Both the position numbers and the translations under genes were made by a program. 64,000 bases of DNA, taken from Euonymus europaeus (taxonomy: Eukaryota; Streptophyta; Magnoliopsida; Celastrales; Celastraceae). This document shows, in pieces, positions 22,997-36,453 of the stretch (position 1 is its first letter; each line of letters starts with the position of its first letter). The stretch spans positions 191,001 through 255,000 of the forward strand of contig OY756957.1 of the NCBI GenBank assembly GCA_963580455.1, in the 5' to 3' direction. The notes below the pieces were generated by a model, which saw nothing but the letters and a program-made list of their open reading frames with translations, was not told the DNA's origin and did not search any database.

Positions 22997-24551
22997 TTTT
23001 ATGAATATCCGTTGACTCCGAGTTCTGAATTCGGTGATTTTTAGCTTGATTTCACACTACTTTTCGAGCTCTACAATCCTGGATTTTCTGATTTCGATTT
23101 CAGAACTCGTGGCTAGTTGGTCTCGTTTCACCTAGTTAGCCGCGAAATGTGGTTTCTTTACGTAAACGGTTTTATGAATATCCGTTGACTCCGAGTTCCG
23201 AATTCGGTGATTTTTAGCTTGATTTCACACTACTTTTCGAGCTCTACAATCCTGGGTTTTCAGATTTCGATTTCAGAACTCGTGGCTTCTAGGTCTCGTT
23301 CCACCTAGTTTGCCGCGAAATGTAGTTTCTTTACGTAAACGGTTTTATGAATATCCGTTGACTCCGAGTTCTGAATTCGGTGATTTTTAGCTTGATTTCA
23401 CACTACTTTTCGAGCTCTACAATCCTAGATTTTCGGATTTCGATTTCAGAACTCGTGGCTAGTAGGTCTCGTTTCACCTAGTTAGCCGCGAAATGTGGTT
23501 TCTTTACTTAAACGGTTTTATGAATATCCGTTGACTCCGAGTTCTGAATTCGGTGATTTTTAGCTTGATTTCACACTACTTTTCGAGCTCTACGTTACTG
23601 GCGTTCTGGATTTTGATTTCAGAACTTGTGGCTAGTTGGTCTCGTTTCACCTAGTTAGCCGCGAAATGTGGTTTCTTTACGTAAACGGTTTTATGAATAT
23701 CCGTTGACTCCGAGTTCTGAATTCGGTGATTTTTAGCTTGATTTCTCACTACTTTTCGAGCTCTACAATCCTGGGTTTTCGGATTTTGATTTCAGAACTC
23801 GTGGCTTGTAGGTCTCGTTCCACCTAGTTTGCCGCGAAATGTAGTTTCTTTACGTAAACGGTTTTATGAATATCCGTTGACTCCGAGTTCTGAATTCGGT
23901 GATTTTTAGCTTGATTTCACACTACTTTTCGAGCTCTACAATCCTGGATTTTCGGATTTCGATTTCAGAACTCGTGGCTAGTAGGTCTCGTTTCACCTAG
24001 TTAGCCGCGAAATGTGGTTTCTTTACTTAAACGGTTTTACGAATATCCGTTGACTCCGAGTTCTGAATTCGGTGATTTTTAGCTTGATTTCACACTACTT
24101 TTCGAGCTCTACGTTACTGGAGTTCTGGATTTTGATTTCAGAACTCGTGGCTAGTTGGTGTCGTTTTACCTAGTTAGCCGCGAAATGTGGTTTCTTTACG
24201 TAAACGGTTTTATGAATATCCGTTGACTCCGAGTTCCGAATTCGGTGATTTTTAGCTTGATTTCACACTACTTTTTGAGCTCTACAATCCTGGGTTTTCG
24301 GATTTCGATTTCAGAACTCGTGGCTAGTAGGTCTCGTTTCGCCTAGTTAGCCGCGAAATGTGGTTTCTTTACCTAAACGGTTTTATGAATATCCGTTGAC
24401 TCCGAGTTCTGAATTCGGTGATTTTTAGCTTGATTTCACACTACTTTTCGAGCTCTACAATCCTAGCGTTTCGTATTTTGATTTCAGAACTCGTGGCTTG
24501 TAGGTCTCGTTCCACCTAGTTAGCCGCAAAATGTGGTTTCTTTACGTAAAC

Positions 24552-24690
24552 TCGGTGATTTTTAGCTTGATTTCTCACTACTTTTCGAGCTCTACAATCC
24601 TGGGTTTTCGGATTTTGATTTCAGAACTCGTGGCTTGTAGGTCTCGTTCCACCTAGTTTGCCGCGAAATGTGGTTTCTTTACGTAAACCG
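24552..24690. other. 5'-truncated monomer, 36-bp deletion
   Basis: After aaac at 24551 the sequence continues directly with tcggtgattttt. The last two bases of one unit (p172-173) and p1-p34 of the next are missing, 36 bases in all. The register shift confirms it: the next unit starts at 24691. It is the only large deletion in the window. It removes most of the left arm of the long dyad and the first three bases of the EcoRI site. I see no clear microhomology at the joint. The flanking units are ordinary class C types. Confidence 0.9.
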
Positions 24691-25036
24691 TTTTATGAAT
24701 ATCCGTTGACTCCGAGTTCTGAATTCGGTGATTTTTAGCTTGATTTCTCACTACTTTTCGAGCTCTACAATCCTGGGTTTTCGGATTTTGATTTCAGAAC
24801 TCGTGGCTTGTAGGTCTCGTTCCACCTAGTTTGCCGCGAAATGTAGTTTCTTTACGTAAACGGTTTTATGAATATCCGTTGACTCCGAGTTCTGAATTCG
24901 GTGATTTTTAGCTTGATTTCACACTACTTTTTGAGCTCTACAATCCTAGCGTTTCGTATTTTGATTTCAGAACTCGTGGCTTGTAGGTCTCGTTCCACCT
25001 AGTTAGCCGCAAAATGTGGTTTCTTTACGTAAACCG

Positions 25037-27977
25037 TTTTATGAATATCCGTTGACTCCGAGTTCTGAATTCGGTGATTTTTAGCTTGATTTCTCACTAC
25101 TTTTCGAGCTCTACAATCCTGGGTTTTCGGATTTTGATTTCAGAACTCGTGGCTTGTAGGTCTCGTTCCACCTAGTTTGCCGCGAAATGTAGTTTCTTTA
25201 CGTAAACGGTTTTATGAATATCCGTTGACTCCGAGTTCTGAATTCGGTGATTTTTAGCTTGATTTCACACTACTTTTCGAGCTCTACAATCCTGGATTTT
25301 CGGATTTCGATTTCAGAACTCGTGGCCAGTAGGTCTCGTTTCACCTAGTTAGCCGCGAAATGTGGTTTCTTTACTTAAACGGTTTTATGAATATCCGTTG
25401 ACTCCGAGTTCTGAATTCGGTGATTTTTAGCTTGATTTCACACTACTTTTCGAGCTCTATGTTACTGGCGTTCTGGATTTTGATTTCAGAACTCGTGGCT
25501 AGTTGGTCTCGTTTCACCTAGTTAGCCGCGAAATGTGGTTTCTTTACGTAAACGGTTTTATGAATATCCGTTGACTCCGAGTTCCGAATTCGGTGATTTT
25601 TAGCTTGATTTCACACTACTTTTCGAGCTCTACAATCCTGGGTTTTCGGATTTCGATTTCAGAACTCGTGGCTAGTAGGTCTCGTTTCGCCTAGTTAGCC
25701 GCGAAATGTGGTTTCTTTACCTAAACGGTTTTATGAATATCCGTTGACTCCGAGTTCTGAATTCGGTGATTTTTAGCTTGATTTCACACTACTTTTCGAG
25801 CTCTACAATCCTAGCGTTTCGTATTTTGATTTCAGAACTCGTGGCTTGTAGGTCTCGTTCCACCTAGTTAGCCGCAAAATGTGGTTTCTTTACGTAAACC
25901 GTTTTATGAATATCCGTTGACTCCGAGTTCTGAATTCGGAGATTTTTAGCTTGATTTCACACTACTTTTCGAGCTCTACAATCCTGGGTTTTCGGATTTC
26001 GATTTCAGAACTCGTGGCTGGTAGGTCTCGTTTCTCCTAGTTAGCCGCGAAATGTGGTTTCTTTACGTAAACGGTTTTACGAATATCCGTTGACTCCGAG
26101 TTCTGAATTCGGTGATTTTTAGCTTGATTTCACACTACTTTTCGAGCTCTACAATCCTGGGTTTTTGGATTTTGATTTCAGAACTCGTGGCTTGTAGGTC
26201 TCGTTTCAACTAGTTAGCCGCGAAATGTGGTTTCTTTACGTAAACGGTTTTATGAATATCCGTTGACTCCGAGTTCTGAATTCGGTGATTTTTAGCTTGA
26301 TTTCTCACTACTTTTCGAGCTCTACAATCCTGGGTTTTCGGATTTCGATTTCAGAACTCGTGGCTAGTAGGTCTCGTTTCACCTAGTTAGCCGCGAAATG
26401 TGGTTTCTTTACTTAAACGGTTTTATGATTATCCGTTGAATCCGAGTTCTGAATTCGGTGATTTTTAGCTTGATTTCACACTACTTTTCGAGCTCTACGT
26501 TACTGGCGTTCTGGATTTTGATTTCAGAACTCGTGGCTAGTTGGTCTCGTTTCACCTAGTTAGCCGCGAAATGTGGTTTCTTTACGTAAACGGTTTTATG
26601 AATATCCGTTGACTCCGAGTTCTGAATTCGGTGATTTTTAGCTTGATTTCTCACTACTTTTCGAGCTCTACAATCCTGGGTTTTTGGATTTTGATTTCAG
26701 AACTCGTGGCTTGTAGGTCTCGTTTCACCTAGTTAGCCGCGAAATGTGGTTTCTTTACGTAAACGGTTTTATGAATATCCGTTGACTCCGAGTTCTGAAT
26801 TCGGTGATTTTTAGCTTGATTTCTCACTACTTTTCGAGCTCTACAATCCTAGGTTTTCGGATTTTGATTTCAGAACTCGTGGTTTGTAGGTCTCGTTCCA
26901 CCTAGTTTGCCGCGAAATGTAGTTTCTTTACGTAAACGGTTTTATGAATATCCGTTGACTCCGAGTTCTAAATTCGGTGATTTTTAGCTTGATTTCACAC
27001 TACTTTTTGAGCTCTACAATCCTGGATTTTCGGATTTCGATTTCAGAATTCGTGGCTAGTAGGTCTCGTTTCACCTAGTTAGCCGCGAAATGTGGTTTCT
27101 TTACTTAAACGGTTTTATGAATATCCGTTGACTCCGAGTTCTGAATTCGGTGATTTTTAGCTTGATTTCACACTACTTTTCGAGCTCTACGTTACTGGCG
27201 TTCTGGATTTTGATTTCAGAACTCGTGGCTAGTTGGTCTCGTTTCACCTAGTTAGCCGCGAAATGTGTTTTCTTTACGTAAACGGTTTTATGAATATCCG
27301 TTGACTCCGAGTTCCGAATTCGGTGATTTTTAGCTTGATTTCACACTACTTTTCGAGCTCTACAATCCTGGGTTTTCGGATTTCGATTTCAGAACTCGTG
27401 GCTAGTAGGTCTCGTTTCACCTAGTTAGCCGCGAAATGTGGTTTCTTTACCTAAACGGTTTTATGAATATCCGTTGACTCCGAGTTCTGAATTCGGTGAT
27501 TTTTAGCTTGATTTCACTCTACTTTTCGAGCTCTACAATCCTAGCGTTTCGTATTTTGATTTCAGAACTCGTGGCTTGTAGGTCTCGTTCCACCTAGTTA
27601 GCCGCAAAATGTGGTTTCTTTACGTAAACGGTTTTATGAATATCCGTTGACTCCGAGTTCTGAATTCGGTGATTTTTAGCTTGATTTCACACTACTTTTT
27701 GAGCTCTACAATCCTGGGTTTTCGGATTTCGATTTCAGAACTCGTGGCTGGTAGGTCTCGTTTCACCTAGTTAGCCGCGAAATGTGGTTTCTTTACGTAA
27801 ACGGTTTTACGAATATCCGTTGACTCCGAGTTCTGAATTCGGTGATTTTTAGCTTGATTTCACACTACTTTTCGAGCTCTACAATCCTGGGTTTTTGGAT
27901 TTTGATTTCAGAACTCGTGGCTAGTTGGTCTCGTTTCACCTAGTTAGCCGCGAAATGTGGTTTCTTTACGTAAACGG
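25037..27977. repeat. 7-monomer cassette copies 3 and 4 (10-monomer spacing)
   Basis: Copy 3 is 25037-26247 and copy 4 is 26767-27977. Both run from the tctcac unit with gtttgcc and aaatgtag, through the ttacttaaa, cgttactgg or tgttactgg, gttccg, cgtattttg and ctggtagg units, to the ttttacgaat unit. Spacer units at 26248, 26421 and 26594 echo earlier cassette members (ttacttaaa, cgttactgg), which suggests a nested partial duplication. Changes private to one copy include tttcgcc (25556) and ctctac (27459). Confidence 0.72.
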
Positions 27978-28842
27978 TTTTATGAATATCCGTTGACTCC
28001 GAGTTCTGAATTCGGTGATTTTTAGCTTGATTTCTCACTACTTTTCGAGCTCTACAATCCTGGGTTTTCGGATTTCGATTTCAGAACTCGTGGCTAGTAG
28101 GCCTCGTTTCACCTAGTTAGCCGCGAAATTTGGTTTCTTTACGTAAACGGTTTTATGAATATCCGTTGACTCCGAGTTCTGAATTAGGTGATTTTTAGCT
28201 TGATTTCACACTACTTTTCGAGCTCTACAATCCTAGCTTTTCGGATTTTGATTTCAGAACTCGTGGCTTGTAGGTCTCGTTCCACCTAGTTAGCCGCAAA
28301 ATGTGGTTTCTTTACGTAAACGGTTTTATGAATATCCGTTGACTCCGAGTTCTGAATTCGGTGATTTTTAGCTTGATTTCACACTACTTTTCGAGCTCTA
28401 CAATCCTGGATTTTCGGATTTCGATTTCAGAACTCGTGGCTAGTAGGTCTCGTTTCACCTAGTTAGCCGCGAAATGTGGTTTCTTTACGTAAACGGTTTT
28501 ATGAATATCCGTTGACTCCGAGTTCTGAATTCGGTGATTTTTAGCTTGATTTCACACTACTTTTCGAGCTCTACGTTCCTGGCGTTCTGGATTTTGATTT
28601 CAGAACTCGTGGCTAGTTGGTCTCGTTTCACCTAGTTAGCCGCAAAATATGGTTTCTTTACGTAAACGGTTTTATGAATATCCGTTGACTCCGAGTTCCG
28701 AATTCGGTGATTTTTATCTTGATTTCACACTACTTTTCGAGCTCTACAATCCTGGGTTTTCAGATTTCGATTTCAGAACTCGTGGCTGGTAGGTGTCGTT
28801 CCACCTAGTTAGCCGCAAAATGTGGTTTCTTTACGTAAACGG

Positions 28843-31783
28843 TTTTATGAATATCCGTTGACTCCGAGTTCTGAATTCGGTGATTTTTAGCTTGATTTCA
28901 CACTACTTTTCGAGCTCTACAATCCTGGGTTTTCGGATTTCGATTTCAGAAGTCGTGGCTAGTAGGTCTCGTTTCACCTAGTTAGCCGCGAAATGTGGTT
29001 TCTTTACGTAAACGGTTTTATGAATATCCGCTGACTCCGAGTTCTGAATTCGGTGATTTTTAGCTTGATTTCACACTACTTTTCGAGCTCTACAATCCTG
29101 GGTTTTTGGATTTTGATTTCAGAACTCGTGGCTTGTAGGTCTCGTTTCACCTAGTTAGCCGCGAAATGTGGTTTCTTTACGTAAACGGTTTTATGAATAT
29201 CCGTTGACTCCGAGTTCTGAATTCGGTGATTTTTAGCTTGATTTCTCACTACTTTTCGAGCTCTACAATCCTGGATTTTCGTATTTCGATTTCAGAACTC
29301 GTGGCTAGTCGGCCTCGTTTCACCTAGTTAGCCGCGAAATGTGGTTTCTTTACGTAAACGGTTTTATGAATATCCATTGACTCCGAGTTCTGAATTCGGT
29401 GATTTTTAGCTTGATTTCACACTACTTTTCGAGCTCTACAATCCTCGCGTTTCGGATTTTGATTTCAGAACTCGTGGCTTGTAGGTCTCGTTCCACCTAG
29501 TTAGCCGCAAAATGTAGTTTCTTTACGTAAACGGTTTTACGAATATCCGTTGACTCCGAGTTTTGAATTCGGTGATTTTTATCTTGATTTCACACTACTT
29601 TTCGAGCTCTACAATCCTGGATTTTCGGATTTCGATTTCAGAACTCGTGGCTAGTAGGTCTCGTTTCACCTATTTAGCCGCGAAATGTGGTTTTTTTACC
29701 TAAACGGTTTTATGAATATCCGTTGACTCCGAGTTCTGAATTCGGTGATTTTTAGCTTGATTTCACACTACTTTTCGAGCTCTACAATCCTAGCGTTTCG
29801 TATTTTGATTTCAGAACTCGTGGCTTGTAGGTCTCGTTCCACCTAGTTAGCCGCAAAATGTGGTTTCTTTACGTAAACGGTTTTATGAATATCCGTTGAC
29901 TCCGAGTTCTGAATTCGGTGATTTTTAGCTTGATTTCACACTACTTTTCGAGCTCTACAATCCTGGATTTTCGGATTTCGATTTCAGAACTCGTGGCTAG
30001 TAGGTCTCGTTTCACCTAGTTAGCCGCGAAATGTGGTTTCTTTACGTAAACGGTTTTATGAATATCCGTTGACTCCGAGTTCTGAATTCGGTGATTTTTA
30101 GCTTGATTTCACACTACTTTTCGAGCTCTACAATCCTAGCGTTTCGGATTTTGATTTCAGAACTTGTGGCTTGTAGGTCTCGTTCCACCTAGTTAGCCGC
30201 AAAATGTAGTTTCTTTACGTAAACGGTTTTATGAATATCCGTTGACTCCGAGTTCTGAATTCGGTGATTTTTAGCTTGATTTCACACTACTTTTCGAGCT
30301 CTACAATCCCAGCGTTTCGGATTTTGATTTCAGAACTTGTGGCTTGTAGGTCTCGTTCCACCTAGTTAGCCGCAAAATGTAGTTTCTTTACGTAAACGGT
30401 TTTACGAATATCCGTTGACTCCGAGTTTTGAATTCGGTGATTTTTATCTTGATTTCACACTACTTTTCGAGCTCTACAATCCTGGATTTTCGGATTTCGA
30501 TTTCAGAACTCGTGGCTAGTAGGTCTCGTTTCACCTATTTAGCCGCGAAATGTGGTTTCTTTAACTAAACGGTTTTATGAATATCCGTTGACTCCGAGTT
30601 CTGAATTCGGTGATTTTTAGCTTGATTTCACACTACTTTTCGAGCTCTACAATCCTAGCGTTTCGTATTTTGATTTCAGAACTCGTGGCTTGTAGGTCTC
30701 GTTCCACCTAGTTAGCCGCAAAATGTGGTTTCTTTACGTAAACGGTTTTATGAATATCCGTTGACTCCGAGTTCTGAATTCGGTGATTTTTAGCTTGATT
30801 TCACACTACTTTTCGAGCTCTACAATCCTGGGTTTTCGGATTTCGATTTCAGAACTCGTGGCTAGTAGGTCTCGTTTCACCTAGTTAGCCGCGAAATGTG
30901 GTTTCTTTACGTAAACGGTTTTATGAATATCCGTTGACTCCGAGTTCTGAATTCGGTGATTTTTAGCTTGATTTCACACTACTTTTCGAGCTCTACAATC
31001 CTGGGTTTTTGGATTTTGATTTCAGAACTCGTGGCTTGTAGGTCTCGTTTCACCTAGTTAGCCGCGAAATGTGGTTTCTTTACGTAAGCGGTTTTATGAA
31101 TATCCGTTGACTCCGAGTTCTGAATTCGGTGATTTTTAGCTTGATTTCTCACTACTTTTCGAGCTCTACAATCCTGGATTTTCGTATTTCGATTTCAGAA
31201 CTCGTGGCTAGTAGGCCTCGTTTCACCTAGTTAGCCGCGAAATGTGGTTTCTTTACGTAAACGGTTTTATGAATATCCATTGACTCCGAGTTCTGAATTC
31301 GGTGATTTTTAGCTTGATTTCACACTACTTTTCGAGCTCTACAATCCTCGCGTTTCGGATTTTGATTTCAGAACTCGTGGCTTGTAGGTCTCGTTCCACC
31401 TAGTTAGCCGCAAAATGTAGTTTCTTTACGTAAACGGTTTTACGAATATCCGTTGACTCCGAGTTTTGAATTCGGTGATTTTTATCTTGATTTCACACTA
31501 CTTTTCGAGCTCTACAATCCTGGATTTTCGGATTTCGATTTCAGAACTCGTGGCTAGTAGGTCTCGTTTCACCTATTTAGCCGCGAAATGTGGTTTCTTT
31601 ACCTAAACGGTTTTATGAATGTCCGTTGACTCCGAGTTCTGAATTCGGTGATTTTTAGCTTGATTTCACACTACTTTTCGAGCTCTACAATCCTAGCGTT
31701 TCGTATTTTGATTTCAGAACTCGTGGCTTGTAGGTCTCGTTCCACCTAGTTAGCCGCAAAATGTGGTTTCTTTACGTAAACGG
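28843..31783. repeat. Six-monomer block repeated at 11-monomer spacing
   Basis: Units 28843-29880 (class A, tttttgg, tctcac with cgtatttcg, tatccattg with cctcgcg, ttttacgaat with gagttttg, cgtattttg) recur in order at 30746-31783, 1903 bp later. The gagttttg plus cgtattttg pair is also present alone at 30400-30745. Shared rare changes such as gattttcgtatttcg (29189, 31092) show common descent and not parallel mutation. Confidence 0.78.
30054..30399. repeat. Single-monomer tandem duplication
   Basis: The units at 30054 and 30227 are both class C, with the same rare combination cctagcg or cccagcg, gaacttg, cttgtaggt and ccgcaaaatgtag. By eye they differ at one base (T to C at 30310). This is the smallest duplication in the window and one of the clearest. 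Confidence 0.8.
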
Positions 31784-33341
31784 TTTTATGAATATCCGTT
31801 GACTCCGAGTTCTGAATTCGGTGATTTTTAGCTTGATTTCACACTACTTTTCGAGCTCTACAATCCTGGGTTTTCGGATTTCGATTTCAGAACTCGTGGC
31901 TAGTAGGTCTCGTTTCACCTAGTTAGCCGCGAAATGTGGTTTCTTTACGTAAACGGTTTTATGAATATCCGTTGACTCCGAGTTCTGAATTCGGTGATTT
32001 TTAGCTTGATTTCACACTACTTTTCGAGCTCTACAATCCTAGCGTTTTGGGATTTTGATTTAAGAACTCGTCGCTTGTAGGTCTCGTTCCACCTAGTTAG
32101 CCGCAAAATGTGGTTTCTTTACGTAAACGGTTTTATGAATATCCGTTGACTCCGAGTTCTGAATTCGTTGATTTTTAGCTTGATTTCACACTACTTTTCG
32201 AGCTCTACAATCCTGGGTTTTTGGATTTTGATTTCAGAACTCGTGGCTTGTAGGTCTCGTTTCACCTAGTTAGCCGCGAAATGTGGTTTCTTTACGTAAA
32301 CGGTTTTATGAATATCTGTTGACTCCGTGTTCTGAATTCGGTGATTTTTAGCTTGATTTCTCACTACTTTTCGAGCTCTACAATCCTGGGTTTTCGGATT
32401 TCGATTTCAGAACTCGTGGCTAGTAGGCCTCGTTTCACCTAGTTAGCCGCGAAATGTGGTTTCTTTACGTAAACGGTTTTATGAATATCCGTTGACTCCG
32501 AGTTCTGAATTCGGTGATTTTTAGCTTGATTTCACACTACTTTTCGAGCTCTACAATCCTAGCGTTTCGGATTTTGATTTCAGAACTCGTGGCTTGTAGG
32601 TCTCGTTCCACCTAGTTAGCCGCGAAATGTAGTTTCTTTACGTAAACGGTTTTATGAATATCCGTTGACTCCGAGTTTTGAATTCGGTGATTTTTATCCT
32701 GATTTCACACTACTTTTCGAGCTCTACAATCCTGGATTTTCGGATTTCGATTTCAGAACTCGTGGCTAGTAGGTCTCGTTTCACCTAGTTAGCCGCGAAA
32801 TGTGGTTTCTTTACGTAAACGGTTTTATGAATATCCGTTGACTCCGAGTTCTGAATTCGGTGATTTTTAGCTTCATTTCACACTACTTTTCGAGCTCTAC
32901 AATCCTGGATTTTCAGATTTCGATTTCAGAACTCGTGGCTAGTAGGTCTCGTTTCACCTTGTTAGCCGCGAAATGTGGTTTCTTTACGTAAACGGTTTTA
33001 TGAATATCCGTTGACCCCGAGTTCTGAATTCGGTGATTTTTAGCTTGATTTCACACTACTTTTCGAGCTCTACGTTCATGGAGTTCTGGATTTTGATTTC
33101 AGAACTCGTGGCTAGTTGGTCTCGTTTCACCTAGTTAGCCGCGAAATGTGGTTTCTTTACGTAAACGGTTTTATGAATATCCATTGACTCCGAGTTCCGA
33201 ATTCGGTGATTTTTAGCTTGATTTCACACTACTTTTCGAGCTCTACAATCCTGGGTTTTCAGATTTCGATTTCAGAACTTGTGGCTAGTAGGTCTCGTTC
33301 CAGCTAGTTAGCCGCAAAATGTGGTTTCTTTACGTAAACAG

Positions 33342-34723
33342 TTTTATGAATATCCATTGACTCCGAGTTCTGAATTCGGTGATTTTTAGCTGATTTCACA
33401 CTACTTTTCGAGCTCTACAATCCTGGGTTTTCGGATTTCGATTTCAGAACTCGTGGCTAGTAGGTCTCGTTTCACCTAGTTAGCCGCGAAATGTGGTTTC
33501 TTTACGTAAACGGTTTTATGAATATCTGTTGACTCCGAGTTCTGAATTCGGTGATTTTTAGCTTGATTTCACACTACTTTTCGAGCTCTACAATCCTGGG
33601 TTTTCGGATTTTGATTTCAGAACTCGTGGCTAGTAGGTCTCGTTTCACCTATTTAGCCGCGAAATGTGGTTTCTTTACGTAAACGGTTTTATGAATATCC
33701 GTTGACTCCGAGTTCTGAATTCGGTGATTTTTAGCTTTATTTCACACTACTTTTCCTGCTCTACGATCCTGGTGTTTCGGATTTTGATTTCAGAACACGT
33801 GGCTAGTTGGTCTCGTTTCACCTAGTTAGCCGCGAAATGTGGTTTCTTTACGTAAACGGTTTTATGAATATCCGTTGACTCCGAGTTCTGAATTCGGTGA
33901 TTTTTAGCTTGATTTCACACTACTTTTCAAGCTCTACGATTATGGAGTTTCGGATTTTGATTTCAGAACTCGTGGCTAGTTGGTCTCGTTTCACCTAGTT
34001 AACCGCGAAATGTGATTTCTTTACGTAAACGGTTTTATGAATATCCGTTGACTCCGAGTTTTGAATTCGGTGATTTTTAGCTTTATTTCACACTACTTTT
34101 CATGCTCTACGATCCTGGTGTTTCGGATTTTGATTTCAGAATTCGTGGCTAGTTGGTCTCGTTTCACCTAGTTAGCCGCGAAATGTGGTTTCTTTACGTA
34201 AACGGTTTTATGAATATTCGTTGACTCCGAGTTCTGAATTCGGTGATTTTTAGCTTGATTTCACACTACTTTTCAAGCTCTACGATTATGGAGTTTCGGA
34301 TTTTGATTTCAGAACTCGTGGCTAGTTGGTCTCGTTTCACCTAGTTAGCCGCGAAATGTGGTTTCTTTAAGTAAACGGTTTTATGAATATCCGTTGACTC
34401 CGAGTTCCGAATTCGGTGATTTTTAGCTTGATTTCACACTACTTTTCGAGCTCTACAATCCTGGGTTTTCAGATTTCGATTTCAGAACTCGTGGCTAGTA
34501 GGTCTCGTTCCACCTAGTTAGCCGCAAAATGTGGTTTCTTTACGTAAACGGTTTTGTGAATATCCGTTGACTCCGAGTTCTGAATTCGGTGATTTTTAGC
34601 TGATTTCACACTACTTTTCGAGCTCTACAATCCTGGGTTTTCGGATTTCGATTTCAGAACTCGTGGCTAGTAGGTCTCGTTTCACCTAGTTAGCCGCGAA
34701 ATGTGGTTTCTTTACGTAAACGG
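33342..34723. repeat. Repeated 6/7-unit stretch with agctgattt units and B-class dimers
   Basis: The unit at 33342 has lost one T (agctgattt, 172 bp), as have those at 34552 and 36282. In each case a gttccg/gggttttcag unit precedes it. Between them, 33687-34032 and 34033-34378 are two copies of a dimer: a gctttattt unit with cgatcctggtg, then a caagctctacgattatgg unit. The dimer recurs at 34897, 36627, 38011, 38703 and 45278. The first unit of the second copy has catgctc where the others have cctgctc. Confidence 0.75.
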
Positions 34724-36453
34724 TTTTATGAATATCCGTTGACTCCGAGTTCTGAATTCGGTGATTTTTAGCTTGATTTCACACTACTTTTCGAGCTCTA
34801 CAATCCTGGTTTTTCGGATCTCGATTTCAGAACTCGTGGCTAGTAGGTCTCGTTTCACCTAGTTAGCCGCGAAATGTGGTTTCTTTACGTAAACGGTTTT
34901 ATGAATATCCGTTGACTCCGAGTTCTGAATTCGGTGATTTTTGGCTTTATTTCACACTACTTTTCCTGCTCTACGATCCTGGTGTTTCGGATTTTGATTT
35001 CAGAACTCGTGGCTAGTTGGTCTCGTTTCACCTAGTTAGCCGCGAAATGTGGTTTCTTTACGTAAACGGTTTTATGAATATCCGTTGACTCCGAGTTCTG
35101 AATTCGGTGATTTTTAGCTTGATTTCACACTACTTTTCAAGCTCTACGATTATGGAGTTTCGGATTTTGATTTCAGAACTCGTGGCTAGTTGGTCTCGTT
35201 TCACCTAGTTAGCCGCGAAATGTGGTTTCTTTACGTAAACGGTTTTATGAATATCCGTTGACTCCGAGTTCTGAATTCGGTGATTTTTAGCTTGATTTCA
35301 CACTACTTTTCGAGCTCTACGATCCTGGAGTTTCGGATTTTGATTTCAGAACTCGTGGCTAGTTGGTCTCGTTTAACCTAGTTAGCCGCGAAATGTGGTT
35401 TCTTTACGTAAACGGTTTTATGAATATCCGTTGACTCCGAGTTCTGAATTCGGTGATTTTTAGCTTGATTTCACACTACTTTTCGAGTTCTACAATCCTC
35501 GCTTTTCGGATTTCGATTTCAGAACTCGTGGCTAGTAGGTCTCATTTCACCTAGTTAGCCGCGAAATGTGGTTTCTTTACGTAAACGGTTTTATGAATAT
35601 CCGTTGACTCCGAGTTCTGAATTCGGTTATTTTTAGCTTGATTTCACACTACTTTTCGAGCTCTACAATCCTAGCGTTTTGGGATTTTGATTTAAGAACT
35701 CGTGGCTTGTAGGTCTCGTTCCACCTAGTTAGCCGCAAAATGTGTTTTCTTTACGTAAACGGTTTTATGAATATCCGTTGACTCCGAGTTCTGAATTCGG
35801 TGATTTTTAGCTTGATTTCACACTACTTTTCGAGCTCTACAATCCTGGGTTTTCGGATTTCGATTTCAGAACTCGTGGCTAGTAGGTCTCGTTTCACCTA
35901 GTTAGCCGCGAAATGTGGTTTCTTTACGTAAACGGTTTTATGAATATCCGTTGACTCCGAGTTCTGAATTCGGTGATTTTTAGCTTGATTTCACACTACT
36001 TTTCGAGCTCTACGTTCCTGGCGTTCTGGATTTTGATTTCAGAACTCGTGGCTAGTTGGTCTCGTTTCACCTAGTTAGCCGCGAAATGTGGTTTCTTTAC
36101 GTAAACGGTTTTATGAATATCCGTTGACTCCGAGTTCCGAATTCGGTGATTTTTAGCTTGATTTCACACTACTTTTCGAGCTCTACAATCCTGGGTTTTC
36201 AGATTTCGATTTCAGAACTCGTGGCTAGTAGGTCTCGTTCCACCTAGTTAGCCGCAAAATGTGGTTTCTTTACGTAAACGGTTTTATGAATATCCGTTGA
36301 CTCCGAGTTCTGAATTCGGTGATTTTTAGCTGATTTCACACTACTTTTCGAGCTCTACAATCCTCGCGTTTCGGATTTTGATTTCAGAACTCGTGGCTTG
36401 TAGGTCTCGTTTCACCTAGTTAGCCGCGAAATGTGGTTTCTTTACGTAAACGG

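Larger units (their letters stand above)
12850..28496. repeat. Domain II: class C rich satellite, short shuffled cassettes
   Basis: Class C units (cctagcg or cctcgcg, cttgtaggt, cgttccacc, ccgcaaaa) are intermixed with class A. Domain markers are a cgttactgg unit, a gttccg unit with gattatgattt, a cgtattttg unit, a ctggtagg unit and ttacttaaa. The gattatggag and tgctctacg units of the other domains are absent. Order repeats over blocks of 6, 7, 8 and 10 monomers and not one stable HOR. The right boundary is gradual: cgttactgg gives way to cgttcctgg at 28497. Confidence 0.78.

Noticed and set aside
24552..24690. Insertion of a mobile element at the register break
   Set aside because: The break is a plain 36-bp deletion. 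No extra sequence, terminal inverted repeat or target-site duplication is present, and all flanking bases align to the monomer.
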